NCBI GenBank assembly: GCA_013821585.1
Contig: JACDGO010000050.1
Coordinates: 1 to 9,881, forward strand
Length of the DNA: 9,881 nucleotides
Reading direction: 5' to 3'
Source of the DNA: Sphingomonadaceae bacterium
GTDB taxonomy: Bacteria; Pseudomonadota; Alphaproteobacteria; Sphingomonadales; Sphingomonadaceae
Part shown: piece after piece, positions 1 to 7,954 of the stretch
Layout of the letters: the number at the start of each line of letters is the position of its first letter
Numbering within the stretch: position 1 is the stretch's first letter
Notes under the pieces: model-generated
Seen by the model: only the letters and a program-made list of their open reading frames with translations
What the model was told of the DNA's origin: nothing
Databases searched by the model: none
Translations under genes and position numbers: made by a program

Positions 1-2
1 CC

Positions 3-2414
3 GCGCCGGCCGTCGCCGAATCATCCGACGACATCATCGTCACCGCCACAAAACGCGAACAGACGCTCCAGGACGTGCCAATCTCGGTTTCCGTGACAGC
101 GCAGGATACGGTCGAGAAAGCGCAGATCCGCGACCTCATCGATCTACAATCGGTCGTTCCTTCGCTGAAGGTGTCGCAGTTGAACGCGGCCGCGCAGACC
201 AATTTCATCATCCGCGGCTTCGGCAACGGCAACGGCAATTTCGGCATCGAAAGCTCGGTCGGCGTGTTCATCGACGGCGTTTATCGCTCGCGCTCGCTCT
301 CCGCGCTCGACGACTTGCCCGAGATCGAGCGGATCGAGGTGCTGCGCGGTCCGCAATCGACCCTGTTTGGAAAGAACGTGTCGGCGGGCGCGATCAGCAT
401 CGTCACGCGCAAGCCGCAATTCGAGTTCGGCGGCAAGGCGGAGGTCAGCTTGGCGAATTACGGTTCGATTCAGGCCAAGGCGACGGTCACGGGTCCGATC
501 ACCGATACGATCGCTCTCCGCCTGTCGGGCAGCGTCAACAATCGCGACGGCTATTTCACTAACGTAACGACGCGGAGCGACATCAACGACCGCAACCGCG
601 CGTCAGTACGCGCCGATCTGCTGTTCCAGCCGAACGCCGATTTATCGGTGCGGATCATCGGCGACTACAATCACATTCGCGAGAAATGCTGTGGAGTCGT
701 CACCATCTTCAATGGCCCGGCGACGCAGTTCATCGGCCGTCCGCGCGTTCCCGGCGTCCGTCCCATCATCCAGAATCCGGCGACGGGCGGCTTGGGTCTA
801 CCGATCGGCAATCCCGCCGATCTGTTCAGCTATAACATCGTGCTGAATACCGATCCGCAAAGTCTGATTGTCGGCAAAGGCGTGTCGGGCCAGATCGATT
901 ATGACGTGGGCTTCGCCAAGCTGACCTCGATCACCGCCTACCGCGACCAGCGCAACGAATCGCAGGAAGATGTCGATTTCACCGGCGCCGACCTCGCGAA
1001 CCGCAATGACGCAGTGCACATCAAGACCTTCACCCAGGAACTCCGTCTGGCTTCGACGGGCAACGGTCCGTTCAGCTGGCTGGTCGGCGGCTTTTATCAG
1101 CGCGAAAAGCTGAAGCTCGACCAGCACATCTTCTACGGCCGCGACATACGCGCCTACGCGGACGGTCTTGCAGGCGGCAATGTTTCGACGCTGGAGTTCC
1201 TGCAAAGCCTGGTGACGCCCTCGGTCGTCCCCGGAAAAACATATTTCCAGCCGGGTCAGGGAATCATCATCCCGTTCACACTCGATCAGACGTCCTATTC
1301 GATCTTCGGGCAGGTCGATTTCAAGGTGACCGATCGCCTGACGCTGACGGGCGGCGCGGCATATCTCTACGACCGCAAGCGGGTCACGCAAAACATCGTT
1401 CTGCAAGACCCTTTTTCCGCGCTCAATCTCCAGAACGTGCCGCAACTGCCGTTCGTCGGCGTGCCGGCCAACGCCTTCGCCGCGCTCGGCGGCCTGCAGT
1501 TCTTCTATGGCGACACGCCCAATCACGGCCCGGTGAATTTTCCCAACGCCAATGAGTCGGGGGTGCTGAAGGGCGACAAGGTGACCTATACGGCGCGCGC
1601 GGCTTATGATTTCGGTCTGATCAACGCCTATGTCAGCTATTCGACCGGTTGGAAGGCGGGGGCGTACAACCTGTCTTCGGACAGTCGTCCGCCGAACCTC
1701 GCGGGCGTCGGACGATCGGCAAACCCGGAGAATGTCACCGTCTATGAAGCCGGATTGAAGGCGAAGTTCGCCGGTGGCTATTTCAATCTCGCGGTGTTCG
1801 ACCAGAAGATCAAAGGCTTTCAAAACAATCAGTTCACCGGGATCAGTTTCAGCCTGGTGAACGCCGGCAAGCAATCGGTTCGCGGCTTCGAGGTCGATGC
1901 GGCGTACCGTCCGTTGCCTTGGCTGTCGCTGACCGGCGCCGTCACCTATCTCGACCCGAAATATGACTCGTTCACCAGCGCGCCATGCGTCAACTTCGAC
2001 ACCGTCCGGTGTCCGATCGACCCGGCAACGGGGCGTCGGCCGATTTTCCGCGACCTGTCCGGCACGCGCCCGGCGGGGGTTCCGGAATGGAGCGCCTCGG
2101 TTTCGGCGACAGTCTCGCACGATCTCGGCGACGGGCTGAACGGCTATGTTCGCGGCGAGTATGATTATACGAGCGACACGCAACTCACCGAAACGACACC
2201 CGCTGCGCTATCGAGCTATGGCTCGAAGAACGTCAACGCGAGCATCGGCGTCATCAACACCGATTTGCAGCTCGAGGTGATGGCCTGGGTTCGCAACCTG
2301 ACCAACGATCGCGAGTTGCAGGGTGCCTTCCCAACGGTCGCGCAGGACGGGAGCTATAGCGGCTATCCGAACCAGCCGCGCACCTACGGCATAACGCTCC
2401 GCAAGACGTTCTGA
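3..2414 (+). CDS. TonB-dependent outer-membrane receptor, 5' partial
   Basis: This encodes a gated outer-membrane beta-barrel that takes up a ligand using energy from TonB-ExbB-ExbD. The frame is open from base 3, before the first GTG at 75, and the residues read there (DDIIVTATKREQTLQDVP) are a TonB box leading into the plug. The true start and signal peptide therefore lie upstream of the window. The plug follows, with the typical LRGPQSTLFGKN stretch around nt 340-380 and the SIVTRKP plug end near 400-417. The rest is a long 22-strand-type barrel ending in PRTYGITLRKTF, with the C-terminal aromatic residue used in outer-membrane insertion. About 803 codons are visible, so only some tens of residues should be missing. 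Two close cysteine pairs (CC near nt 687; CVNFDTVRC near nt 1985-2011) probably lie in extracellular loops. It is the first visible gene of a catabolic operon and likely imports that pathway's substrate. The ligand cannot be told from sequence, and a siderophore role is less likely given the neighbours. Confidence 0.95.
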   Translation, partial: APAVAESSDDIIVTATKREQTLQDVPISVSVTAQDTVEKAQIRDLIDLQSVVPSLKVSQLNAAAQTNFIIRGFGNGNGNFGIESSVGVFIDGVYRSRSLSALDDLPEIERIEVLRGPQSTLFGKNVSAGAISIVTRKPQFEFGGKAEVSLANYGSIQAKATVTGPITDTIALRLSGSVNNRDGYFTNVTTRSDINDRNRASVRADLLFQPNADLSVRIIGDYNHIREKCCGVVTIFNGPATQFIGRPRVPGVRPIIQNPATGGLGLPIGNPADLFSYNIVLNTDPQSLIVGKGVSGQIDYDVGFAKLTSITAYRDQRNESQEDVDFTGADLANRNDAVHIKTFTQELRLASTGNGPFSWLVGGFYQREKLKLDQHIFYGRDIRAYADGLAGGNVSTLEFLQSLVTPSVVPGKTYFQPGQGIIIPFTLDQTSYSIFGQVDFKVTDRLTLTGGAAYLYDRKRVTQNIVLQDPFSALNLQNVPQLPFVGVPANAFAALGGLQFFYGDTPNHGPVNFPNANESGVLKGDKVTYTARAAYDFGLINAYVSYSTGWKAGAYNLSSDSRPPNLAGVGRSANPENVTVYEAGLKAKFAGGYFNLAVFDQKIKGFQNNQFTGISFSLVNAGKQSVRGFEVDAAYRPLPWLSLTGAVTYLDPKYDSFTSAPCVNFDTVRCPIDPATGRRPIFRDLSGTRPAGVPEWSASVSATVSHDLGDGLNGYVRGEYDYTSDTQLTETTPAALSSYGSKNVNASIGVINTDLQLEVMAWVRNLTNDRELQGAFPTVAQDGSYSGYPNQPRTYGITLRKTF

Positions 2415-2434
2415 CCGCGGCGACAGGAGCGGAC

Positions 2435-4240
2435 ATGGCGGAGGCCGACCCCGATTTCGACGCGCTTCGCGCGCGCTACGCGCAAGAACGCGCGCGGCGC
2501 GAGCACGCGAGCGACCGGCGCTACCGCGACATCGGCGACGGCTTGTCGCATCTCGCCGCCGATCCCTATTCCACGCCGACGCCACGCGCGCCGCTGACCG
2601 ACAGTGTCGAAGTCCTCATCGTCGGCGGCGGCTTCGGCGGGCTGCTGACCGCGGCGCGTCTTCGCGAAGCGGGCGTGAACAGAATCCGGATCGTCGAGGC
2701 GGGCGGCGATGTCGGCGGCACCTGGTATTGGAATCGCTATCCGGGCGCCGCGTGCGATGTCGAATCCTATATCTATTTTCCGCTGCTCGAAGAGACCGGC
2801 TATATGCCGGTCGAGCGCTATTCGAAGGCGGCCGAAATCCGCGCGCATTGCCGCCGTATCGCCGATCGTTTCGGGCTGTACGGCAACACGATTTTCTCGA
2901 CGCAGGTCACCCGGATGACCTGGGACTCGGCAACCGCGCACTGGCGCGTCGAGACCGATCGCGGCGACGATATGCGGGCGCGCTTCGTCATACTGACGAC
3001 GGGACCACTCAACCGGCCCAAGCTTCCCGCCATTCCCGGTATCGAGAGCTTCAAGGGACACAGCTTTCACACCAGCCGGTGGGATTATGACTACACCGGA
3101 GGCAGCGCGACCGAGACGCTGACGCGCCTCGCCGGCAAGCGCGTCGGCATCATCGGGACGGGCGCGACGGCCGTCCAGTGCGTCCCGCCGCTCGCAAGGT
3201 CCGCCGAGCAACTGCTCGTGTTCCAGCGCACGCCCTCGTCGGTCGACGCGCGCGACAATGCGCCGACCGATCCGGCATGGGTCGCGAGCCTCGAGCCGGG
3301 CTGGCAACAGCGGCGCGTCGAGAGCTTCACGTGCCAGTTCACGGGCGATCTTCATATCGAGGATCTGGTAGGAGACGGCTGGACCGTCCTCGCGCGTGCC
3401 GTCCGCGCCAAGCTCGCCGCCGACCCGGCCGCCGATCCTCAGGCTCTGCTGGAAGAGGCCGATCTCGAAACAATGGTCCGCATCCGCGCGCGCGTGGACG
3501 CGATCGTCGAGGATCCGAAGACCGCCGACGCGCTCAAGCCATGGTTCAGCCTCTATTGCAAGCGGCCATGTTTCCACGACGAATATCTCCAGAGCTTCAA
3601 TCGGCCCAACGTCACTTTGGTCGATACGCAAGGACGAGGGGTCGAGCGGATCACCGGGAACGCGCTGGTGGTCGATGGTCGCGAATATCCGATCGACTGT
3701 CTGATCTTCGCGACCGGATTCGAAACTTCTACCGACTTTTCGACGCGCTCGGGATTTGAGGTGATCGGCATCGACGGCGAGGCGCTGCACGACAAATGGT
3801 TAGACGGCATGGTCACGCTCCATGGGCTGCACAGCCGCGGCTTTCCGAACTGCTTTGTCATCAGCCATGCGCAGTCGGGGATGTCGGTCAACTTCCCGCA
3901 CATGCTCGACGAGCAGGCGAAGCACCTCGCCTATATGATCGGCGAGTGCCGGCGGCGGGGGGTGGCAACGCTCGAGGCGACGGCCAAGGCCGAGCAGCAA
4001 TGGGTCGACACAATTCTGGGAATGAGCGAGGCGCGCCGCAAGTTTCTAGAGCAATGCACGCCGGGCTTTTACAACAACGAGGGTCGCGCATCCCCGGTCG
4101 CCGACCGCAACTTGCCCTATGGCGCGGGGCCGATCGCCTTCATCAAGCTGCTGCGCGAATGGCGCGAAACCGATGACTTCGCGGGGCTCGAACTCGATGG
4201 CGCGCACGCGCATGGCAACAAGGAAACCGCCAATGCCTAG
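2435..4240 (+). CDS. Type I Baeyer-Villiger monooxygenase (FAD/NADPH)
   Basis: This flavoprotein should insert one oxygen atom from O2 next to a ketone carbonyl, giving an ester or lactone, using FAD and NADPH in the cytoplasm. Motifs visible in 601 residues are: the FAD Rossmann GGGFGG (64-69); GGTWYWNRYPGAACD (94-108), a class motif; the Baeyer-Villiger fingerprint FKGHSFHTSRWD (206-217); the NADPH Rossmann GTGATA (241-246); a KRP (376-378) whose Arg377 matches the catalytic arginine region; and the D-x4-ATGF motif ending at 429. About 55 residues precede the FAD domain, longer than in cyclohexanone-type enzymes and more like the N-extended group that includes 4-hydroxyacetophenone and polycyclic-ketone monooxygenases. 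The start is set by AGGAG at 2425-2429, 5 nt before the ATG. It begins 20 bp after the receptor stop and overlaps the next gene by 8 bp. The substrate is unknown; bulky cyclic, terpenoid, steroid or aryl ketones are all possible. Confidence 0.93.
   Translation: MAEADPDFDALRARYAQERARREHASDRRYRDIGDGLSHLAADPYSTPTPRAPLTDSVEVLIVGGGFGGLLTAARLREAGVNRIRIVEAGGDVGGTWYWNRYPGAACDVESYIYFPLLEETGYMPVERYSKAAEIRAHCRRIADRFGLYGNTIFSTQVTRMTWDSATAHWRVETDRGDDMRARFVILTTGPLNRPKLPAIPGIESFKGHSFHTSRWDYDYTGGSATETLTRLAGKRVGIIGTGATAVQCVPPLARSAEQLLVFQRTPSSVDARDNAPTDPAWVASLEPGWQQRRVESFTCQFTGDLHIEDLVGDGWTVLARAVRAKLAADPAADPQALLEEADLETMVRIRARVDAIVEDPKTADALKPWFSLYCKRPCFHDEYLQSFNRPNVTLVDTQGRGVERITGNALVVDGREYPIDCLIFATGFETSTDFSTRSGFEVIGIDGEALHDKWLDGMVTLHGLHSRGFPNCFVISHAQSGMSVNFPHMLDEQAKHLAYMIGECRRRGVATLEATAKAEQQWVDTILGMSEARRKFLEQCTPGFYNNEGRASPVADRNLPYGAGPIAFIKLLREWRETDDFAGLELDGAHAHGNKETANA
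4220..4225 (+). promoter_or_regulatory. Ribosome binding site deciding the SDR start
   Basis: AAGGAA lies inside the last codons of the monooxygenase, 7-8 nt before the ATG at 4233. It supports that start over in-frame starts further upstream. Confidence 0.7.
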
Positions 4241-5021
4241 AAGCGGTGATCGAAAGTCGATCTTCATCACCGGCGCGGCATCTGGGATGGGGCGCGAAAC
4301 AGCGCTGTTGTTCGCGCGGCAAGGCTGGTTCGTCGGCGCGTTCGACGTCAACCGGAGCGGTCTCGACGCGCTCGAAGCCGAGATCGGCGCCGGCCACGGC
4401 CATTTCGCCTTGCTTGACGTGACGAGCGCCGACGATTTCGCGGCCGCAATCGCCGATTTTTCGGACGCGACCGGTGGCAAGCTCGACATTTTGATGAACA
4501 ATGCCGGTATCGCCATCGAGGGGCTGTTCGACGAGATTTCGTGGGACGACGTGATGAAGGTCATCAACGTCAATCTGCTCGGCGTGATGATCGGCATCCG
4601 CGCGGGCTTGCCGTTACTGCGGGCGACACCCGGATCGCTGTGCCTCACGACATCGTCGTCGTCGGCGATATGGGGCACTGGCGGGATCGCGGTCTACTCG
4701 GCTACCAAGCACGCGGTGCGCGGGCTGACCGAGGCCTTGTCGGTCGAGTTTCAGCGCTTCGGCGTCCGCGCGGCCGACTTGCTGCCCGGCCTTATCGATA
4801 CACCGATCCTCGGTGATGCGATGCGCGAGATGGCGCCGAAGGAAGGCATGTGGCGCATCACGCCCGCCTCCGAGGTCGCGGAAGCGGCGTGGCAGGCCTA
4901 TCACGATAACCAGCTCCACTGGTACGTTCCCGCGGAGCTCAAGGACTTCGATCTCGAAGTCACGTCCACGCCCGAGAAAGTGCGCGACGAGCGCGCGAGG
5001 ATGTTCGGCTTCGTCCAGTAG
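4233..5021 (+). CDS. Short-chain dehydrogenase/reductase (classical SDR)
   Basis: This is a 262-residue NAD(P)-dependent oxidoreductase of the classical SDR family, expected to interconvert an alcohol and a ketone. Visible motifs are the nucleotide-binding TGAASGMG (13-20), Asp38 at the end of the second beta strand (which favours NAD(H) over NADP(H)), NNAG (89-92), Asn114, and the catalytic Ser142-Tyr155-Lys159 set within YSATK. The frame stays open upstream to 4119, but the ATG at 4233 is chosen. It places the cofactor motif at the usual distance from the N-terminus, has AGGA at 4221-4224 with an 8-nt spacer, and removes a non-homologous stretch that is only the shadow of the monooxygenase. 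The start overlaps the monooxygenase stop by 8 bp, suggesting translational coupling. In context it probably makes the ketone used by the monooxygenase, or oxidises an alcohol released after ester hydrolysis. The direction and substrate are inferred. Confidence 0.92.
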   Translation: MPRSGDRKSIFITGAASGMGRETALLFARQGWFVGAFDVNRSGLDALEAEIGAGHGHFALLDVTSADDFAAAIADFSDATGGKLDILMNNAGIAIEGLFDEISWDDVMKVINVNLLGVMIGIRAGLPLLRATPGSLCLTTSSSSAIWGTGGIAVYSATKHAVRGLTEALSVEFQRFGVRAADLLPGLIDTPILGDAMREMAPKEGMWRITPASEVAEAAWQAYHDNQLHWYVPAELKDFDLEVTSTPEKVRDERARMFGFVQ

Positions 5022-5028
5022 AAGGTGG
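5021..5028 (+). promoter_or_regulatory. Ribosome binding site deciding the ALDH start
   Basis: GAAGGTGG begins on the last base of the SDR stop codon and is followed by a 6-9 nt spacer to the ATG at 5035. It supports that start over the far-upstream in-frame ATG at 4813. Confidence 0.65.
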
Positions 5029-5034
5029 CTTCGC

Positions 5035-6498
5035 ATGTCGATCCTCGAGAATGTTCCGGAGACCTTGCTGGCCGACGATGGCGCGCGAGCAGCGATCGCG
5101 GCGCTGCGAGCCGCGTTCGACGCTCAGCGCGCTGCGTTCGCGACCGATCGCGATCCTAGTCTGAACGAGCGGCGCGGCAGGCTCGAAAAGCTGGTCGGCC
5201 TGATGCTCGCCAATCGCGAGCGCATCAGCGCGGCGTTGGTCGAGGATTTCGGCGCGCATCCGGTGCCCGCGTCCGACATGATCGAGGTGCTCGGCGTCGT
5301 CGGACGCGCGCAGTATGTACTTGAGAATCTCGAGGCTTGGATGCGCCCGCAGCCGCGCGACATTGACGCTGGGATGTACGGCAGCGCGCGTGCCTATGTG
5401 CAGCTCCAACCCAAGGGCGTGATTGGCAACATCGTGCCGTGGAACTTCCCTTTCGACCTGTCGGTGGGCCCGATGGTCGAGATGCTCGCGGCGGGCAACC
5501 GCGTGATCGTCAAGCCTTCGGAATACACGCCCGCCTGTGCGGCGCTGCTGAGCGAAATGGTCGCGGCGACGTTCGATCCGTCCCTGGTTTACGTCGCCGT
5601 CGGCGGGCACGAACTTGCGCGCGCTTTCTCGGCCACGCCTTGGGACCACCTCCTCTATACCGGCAGCCCCAATGTCGGCCGGCAAGTCATGGAGGCTGCC
5701 GCGCGCAACTTGACGCCGGTGACACTCGAGCTGGGTGGCAAATGTCCCGCGGTGTTGACACCGGGCTCGGTGACCGCGGCCAATGTCGAATCGGTGATCG
5801 GCACCAAGATCATCAAGAATGGTCAGATGTGTGTTTCAGTCGATTACGCGCTGGTGCCGCGCGCCGATGTCGACGCGTTCGTCGATCATGCCGAGGCCTA
5901 TATGCGGCGCGCCGCGCCCGACTACGCTCGCGGTGACGAGATAACCGGCATTATCTCGCATCGTCATTTCGACCGGCTTGAGGCGATGCTCGCCGAAGCG
6001 GCCGAACGTCAGACGCGCATCGTCACGCTCGAAACCGACAGCACGGCGGATCGCGAGGCTCGACGCATGCCGATGTCGCTCGTCATCGAACCGGCGGCCG
6101 ACTTGCGCGTAATGACCGAGGAAATCTTCGGGCCGATCCTTCCCGTCGTTCCCTACGACGTGCTGTCGGACGCGATCGGCATGATCAACGCGGGCGAACG
6201 GCCGCTCGGACTGTACGTCTTCGGCGACGACGCGGCCGTCACCGGCGAGGTGCTGAGCGGCACGACATCGGGCGGTGCGGCCGTCAACACATGTGCGGTG
6301 CAAAGCGCCTTGCCTTCGATGGGCTTCGGCGGATCGGGGATGAGCGGGATGGGCCGACACCACGGTATCGAGGGTTTCCGTGAATTTTCGAACCAGCGGG
6401 GCATCGTCGTGCGCGGCGAAGGCGATATGATCGACGCCTTCTATTCGCCCTACGCAAAGGGCGCGGCGCTCGTTGAGGCGGTATTGTCGGGGGCGTGA
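5035..6498 (+). CDS. Aldehyde dehydrogenase, coniferyl-aldehyde-dehydrogenase-like
   Basis: This 487-residue NAD(P)+-dependent aldehyde dehydrogenase should oxidise an aldehyde to a carboxylate through a cysteine thioester. Seen in order are PWNFPF with the oxyanion-hole Asn137, VKPSE after it, LELGGK with the general-base Glu232, and GQMCVSVDYALVP with the nucleophile Cys266, followed by EEIFGPILPV and the C-terminal GFGGSGMSGMGRHHG. The GQMC-x-x-DY form and the length fit the CalB/coniferyl aldehyde dehydrogenase branch rather than betaine- or succinate-semialdehyde enzymes. That branch is used broadly for aryl and terpenoid aldehydes, so the name does not fix the substrate. The frame is open from 4813, but the earlier part overlaps the SDR and reads as Arg/Pro-rich shadow. 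The ATG at 5035 has GAAGG at 5021-5025 and lies 13 bp after the SDR stop. It probably acts on an aldehyde formed downstream of the monooxygenase and SDR steps. Confidence 0.93.
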   Translation: MSILENVPETLLADDGARAAIAALRAAFDAQRAAFATDRDPSLNERRGRLEKLVGLMLANRERISAALVEDFGAHPVPASDMIEVLGVVGRAQYVLENLEAWMRPQPRDIDAGMYGSARAYVQLQPKGVIGNIVPWNFPFDLSVGPMVEMLAAGNRVIVKPSEYTPACAALLSEMVAATFDPSLVYVAVGGHELARAFSATPWDHLLYTGSPNVGRQVMEAAARNLTPVTLELGGKCPAVLTPGSVTAANVESVIGTKIIKNGQMCVSVDYALVPRADVDAFVDHAEAYMRRAAPDYARGDEITGIISHRHFDRLEAMLAEAAERQTRIVTLETDSTADREARRMPMSLVIEPAADLRVMTEEIFGPILPVVPYDVLSDAIGMINAGERPLGLYVFGDDAAVTGEVLSGTTSGGAAVNTCAVQSALPSMGFGGSGMSGMGRHHGIEGFREFSNQRGIVVRGEGDMIDAFYSPYAKGAALVEAVLSGA

Positions 6499-7916
6499 CG
6501 AACGCGGGTGTCTTAGTCGCCTCGGCGGCGGATCGGCGGCACGCTCGGTTAGGACGCGCCGCCTGGTGTTGGGCGCTGTTTCAGGGGGGACGTGACCCCT
6601 ATGTGATGCTGATCACGATCTACGTCTTCGTTCCCTATCTCGTCAGCAGCGTCATAACCGATCCCGTTCACGGCCAGGCGCTGGTTGCCGGCGGCGCGAA
6701 ATACGCCGGCTGGGCCGTCATGCTGACCGCGCCTTTACTTGGCGCGACGGTCGATCGGATGGGGCCTCGCAAGCCATGGCTTGCCGCGACCGTCGCGATG
6801 ATGGTTCCTCTGCTCGCGTTGCTGTGGTGGGCAAAACCGGGCGAGGACGGATTGAGCTTGCCGCTCGTCATCGCCATTCTCGCCACTCTCGGCGTCCTAT
6901 TCGCCTACACCGAAACGCTGCACAATGCGTTGCTGGTGCCCGCGGCCGGTCGCGATCGGGTCGGCGAGACATCGGGGCTGGGGCTGGCACTCGGCAATTT
7001 TGTATCGGTCGGGTTGATGGCGTTTGTGCTCTGGGGCTTCGCCTTGCCGGGCAAGATCGCCTGGAGTTTCGTGCCGGCGGCGCCGCTGTTCGGCCTAAGC
7101 GCCGCGCGGCACGAGCCTGAACGCATCGTGCCGATTATCGTGGCGTGTCTGCTTATGCTCGGAACCCTGCCGCTGCTTCGCTTCGTCCCCGATGTCGCGG
7201 CGACGGGGACCAATTTGTGGAATGCGCTTCGCGCGGGCGCATCCGACATCAGGAAGCTGTTCGCAGAGGCGCGCGGTCATCGCGATGCGCTCGTCTATCT
7301 CGGCGCGCGAATGCTATTCACCGATGGGCTGACGGCTATTCTGGTCTTTACCGGCGTCTATGCGGCCGGCATGATGGGCTGGGGCAGCCTCGAACTTCTC
7401 GCCTATGGCATGATGCTCAGCTGCTTTTCGGTGGTCGGCGGGCTGGCGGCCGGGTGGCTCGACAATCGCGTGGGCCCGAAACGCGCGCTGACCATCGAGA
7501 TTCTCGGCGTCGTGCTCTCGCAACTCTTGTCGCTCGGCAACACGCGAACATTGTTCTTCTATCAGGCTTACGACGCCGGGCGGCACGCCGCGCTTTGGAA
7601 CGGCCCGATGTTCAGAACCGCGCCCGAGCTTGGGCTCATTGCTTGTGGCTTCCTCGGCGCCGTCACCGTAACGGCTGCGTATTCGTCGAGCCGAACCATG
7701 CTCACTCGCGTGGTGCCGCGGGAAAAAATCGGGGTCTTCTTCGGCCTGTTTGTCATCGCCGGTAGCGCGACAATGTGGCTCGGGCCGCTGCTTGTCCAGC
7801 TTGCGACGAACGTAAGCGGCTCGCAGAGGTTCGGCCTGTTGCCGATTTCCGCGCTGCTGTTGACCGGCGCAATAACGCTCCAGTTCGTTCGCCGCGGAAG
7901 CGACCATCGAGCTTAA
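6495..7916 (+). CDS. MFS transporter, Atg22/UMF1-like
   Basis: This 473-residue inner-membrane protein has many hydrophobic helices and little else. Near residues 80-94 it has APLLGATVDRMGPRKPW, a variant of the MFS loop 2-3 signature GxxxDRxGxRKP. Together with the N-terminal WALFQGGRDPYVMLI helix, this resembles the Atg22-like/UMF1 branch of the major facilitator superfamily. The final helix ends about ten residues before the stop, so the protein looks complete. The start is the GTG at 6495, which shares GTGA with the aldehyde dehydrogenase stop. An in-frame TGA at 6474-6476 limits longer forms, and the next starts (6603, 6606) would cut into the first helix. There is no good Shine-Dalgarno, so expression probably depends on translational coupling. 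It likely moves the substrate across the inner membrane or exports a product; the direction is unknown. It is the last gene of the operon, followed at once by an insertion sequence. Confidence 0.85.
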   Translation: MTNAGVLVASAADRRHARLGRAAWCWALFQGGRDPYVMLITIYVFVPYLVSSVITDPVHGQALVAGGAKYAGWAVMLTAPLLGATVDRMGPRKPWLAATVAMMVPLLALLWWAKPGEDGLSLPLVIAILATLGVLFAYTETLHNALLVPAAGRDRVGETSGLGLALGNFVSVGLMAFVLWGFALPGKIAWSFVPAAPLFGLSAARHEPERIVPIIVACLLMLGTLPLLRFVPDVAATGTNLWNALRAGASDIRKLFAEARGHRDALVYLGARMLFTDGLTAILVFTGVYAAGMMGWGSLELLAYGMMLSCFSVVGGLAAGWLDNRVGPKRALTIEILGVVLSQLLSLGNTRTLFFYQAYDAGRHAALWNGPMFRTAPELGLIACGFLGAVTVTAAYSSSRTMLTRVVPREKIGVFFGLFVIAGSATMWLGPLLVQLATNVSGSQRFGLLPISALLLTGAITLQFVRRGSDHRA

Positions 7917-7940
7917 GGTCCTGGATGGTGCTGTCATGTC

Positions 7941-7954
7941 TGGACGGCGCCCTG
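7941..7954 (+). repeat. Subterminal inverted repeat of the IS1111-type element, right (3') end
   Basis: TGGACGGCGCCCTG matches the reverse complement of 9309-9322 at 13 of 14 bases. It lies on the transposase 3' side. Confidence 0.7.

Noticed and set aside
798..2183. 461-codon open frame on the minus strand inside the receptor gene
   Set aside because: It is a shadow of the GC-rich receptor gene. The sequence is Arg/Glu/Ala/Val-rich with no recognisable domain, and the plus strand carries a full, well-conserved family protein.
2384..3790. 468-codon open frame on the minus strand across the monooxygenase
   Set aside because: It is a codon-bias shadow of the monooxygenase. It has no domain or ribosome binding site and conflicts with a gene carrying all expected motifs.
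4119..4232. N-terminal extension of the SDR from an upstream ATG
   Set aside because: The added residues are the out-of-frame shadow of the monooxygenase end. The ATG at 4233 has a good ribosome binding site and gives the normal SDR length.
4813..5034. N-terminal extension of the aldehyde dehydrogenase
   Set aside because: The extension is Arg/Pro-rich and lies wholly within the SDR in another frame. The ATG at 5035 has a binding site and gives the usual length.
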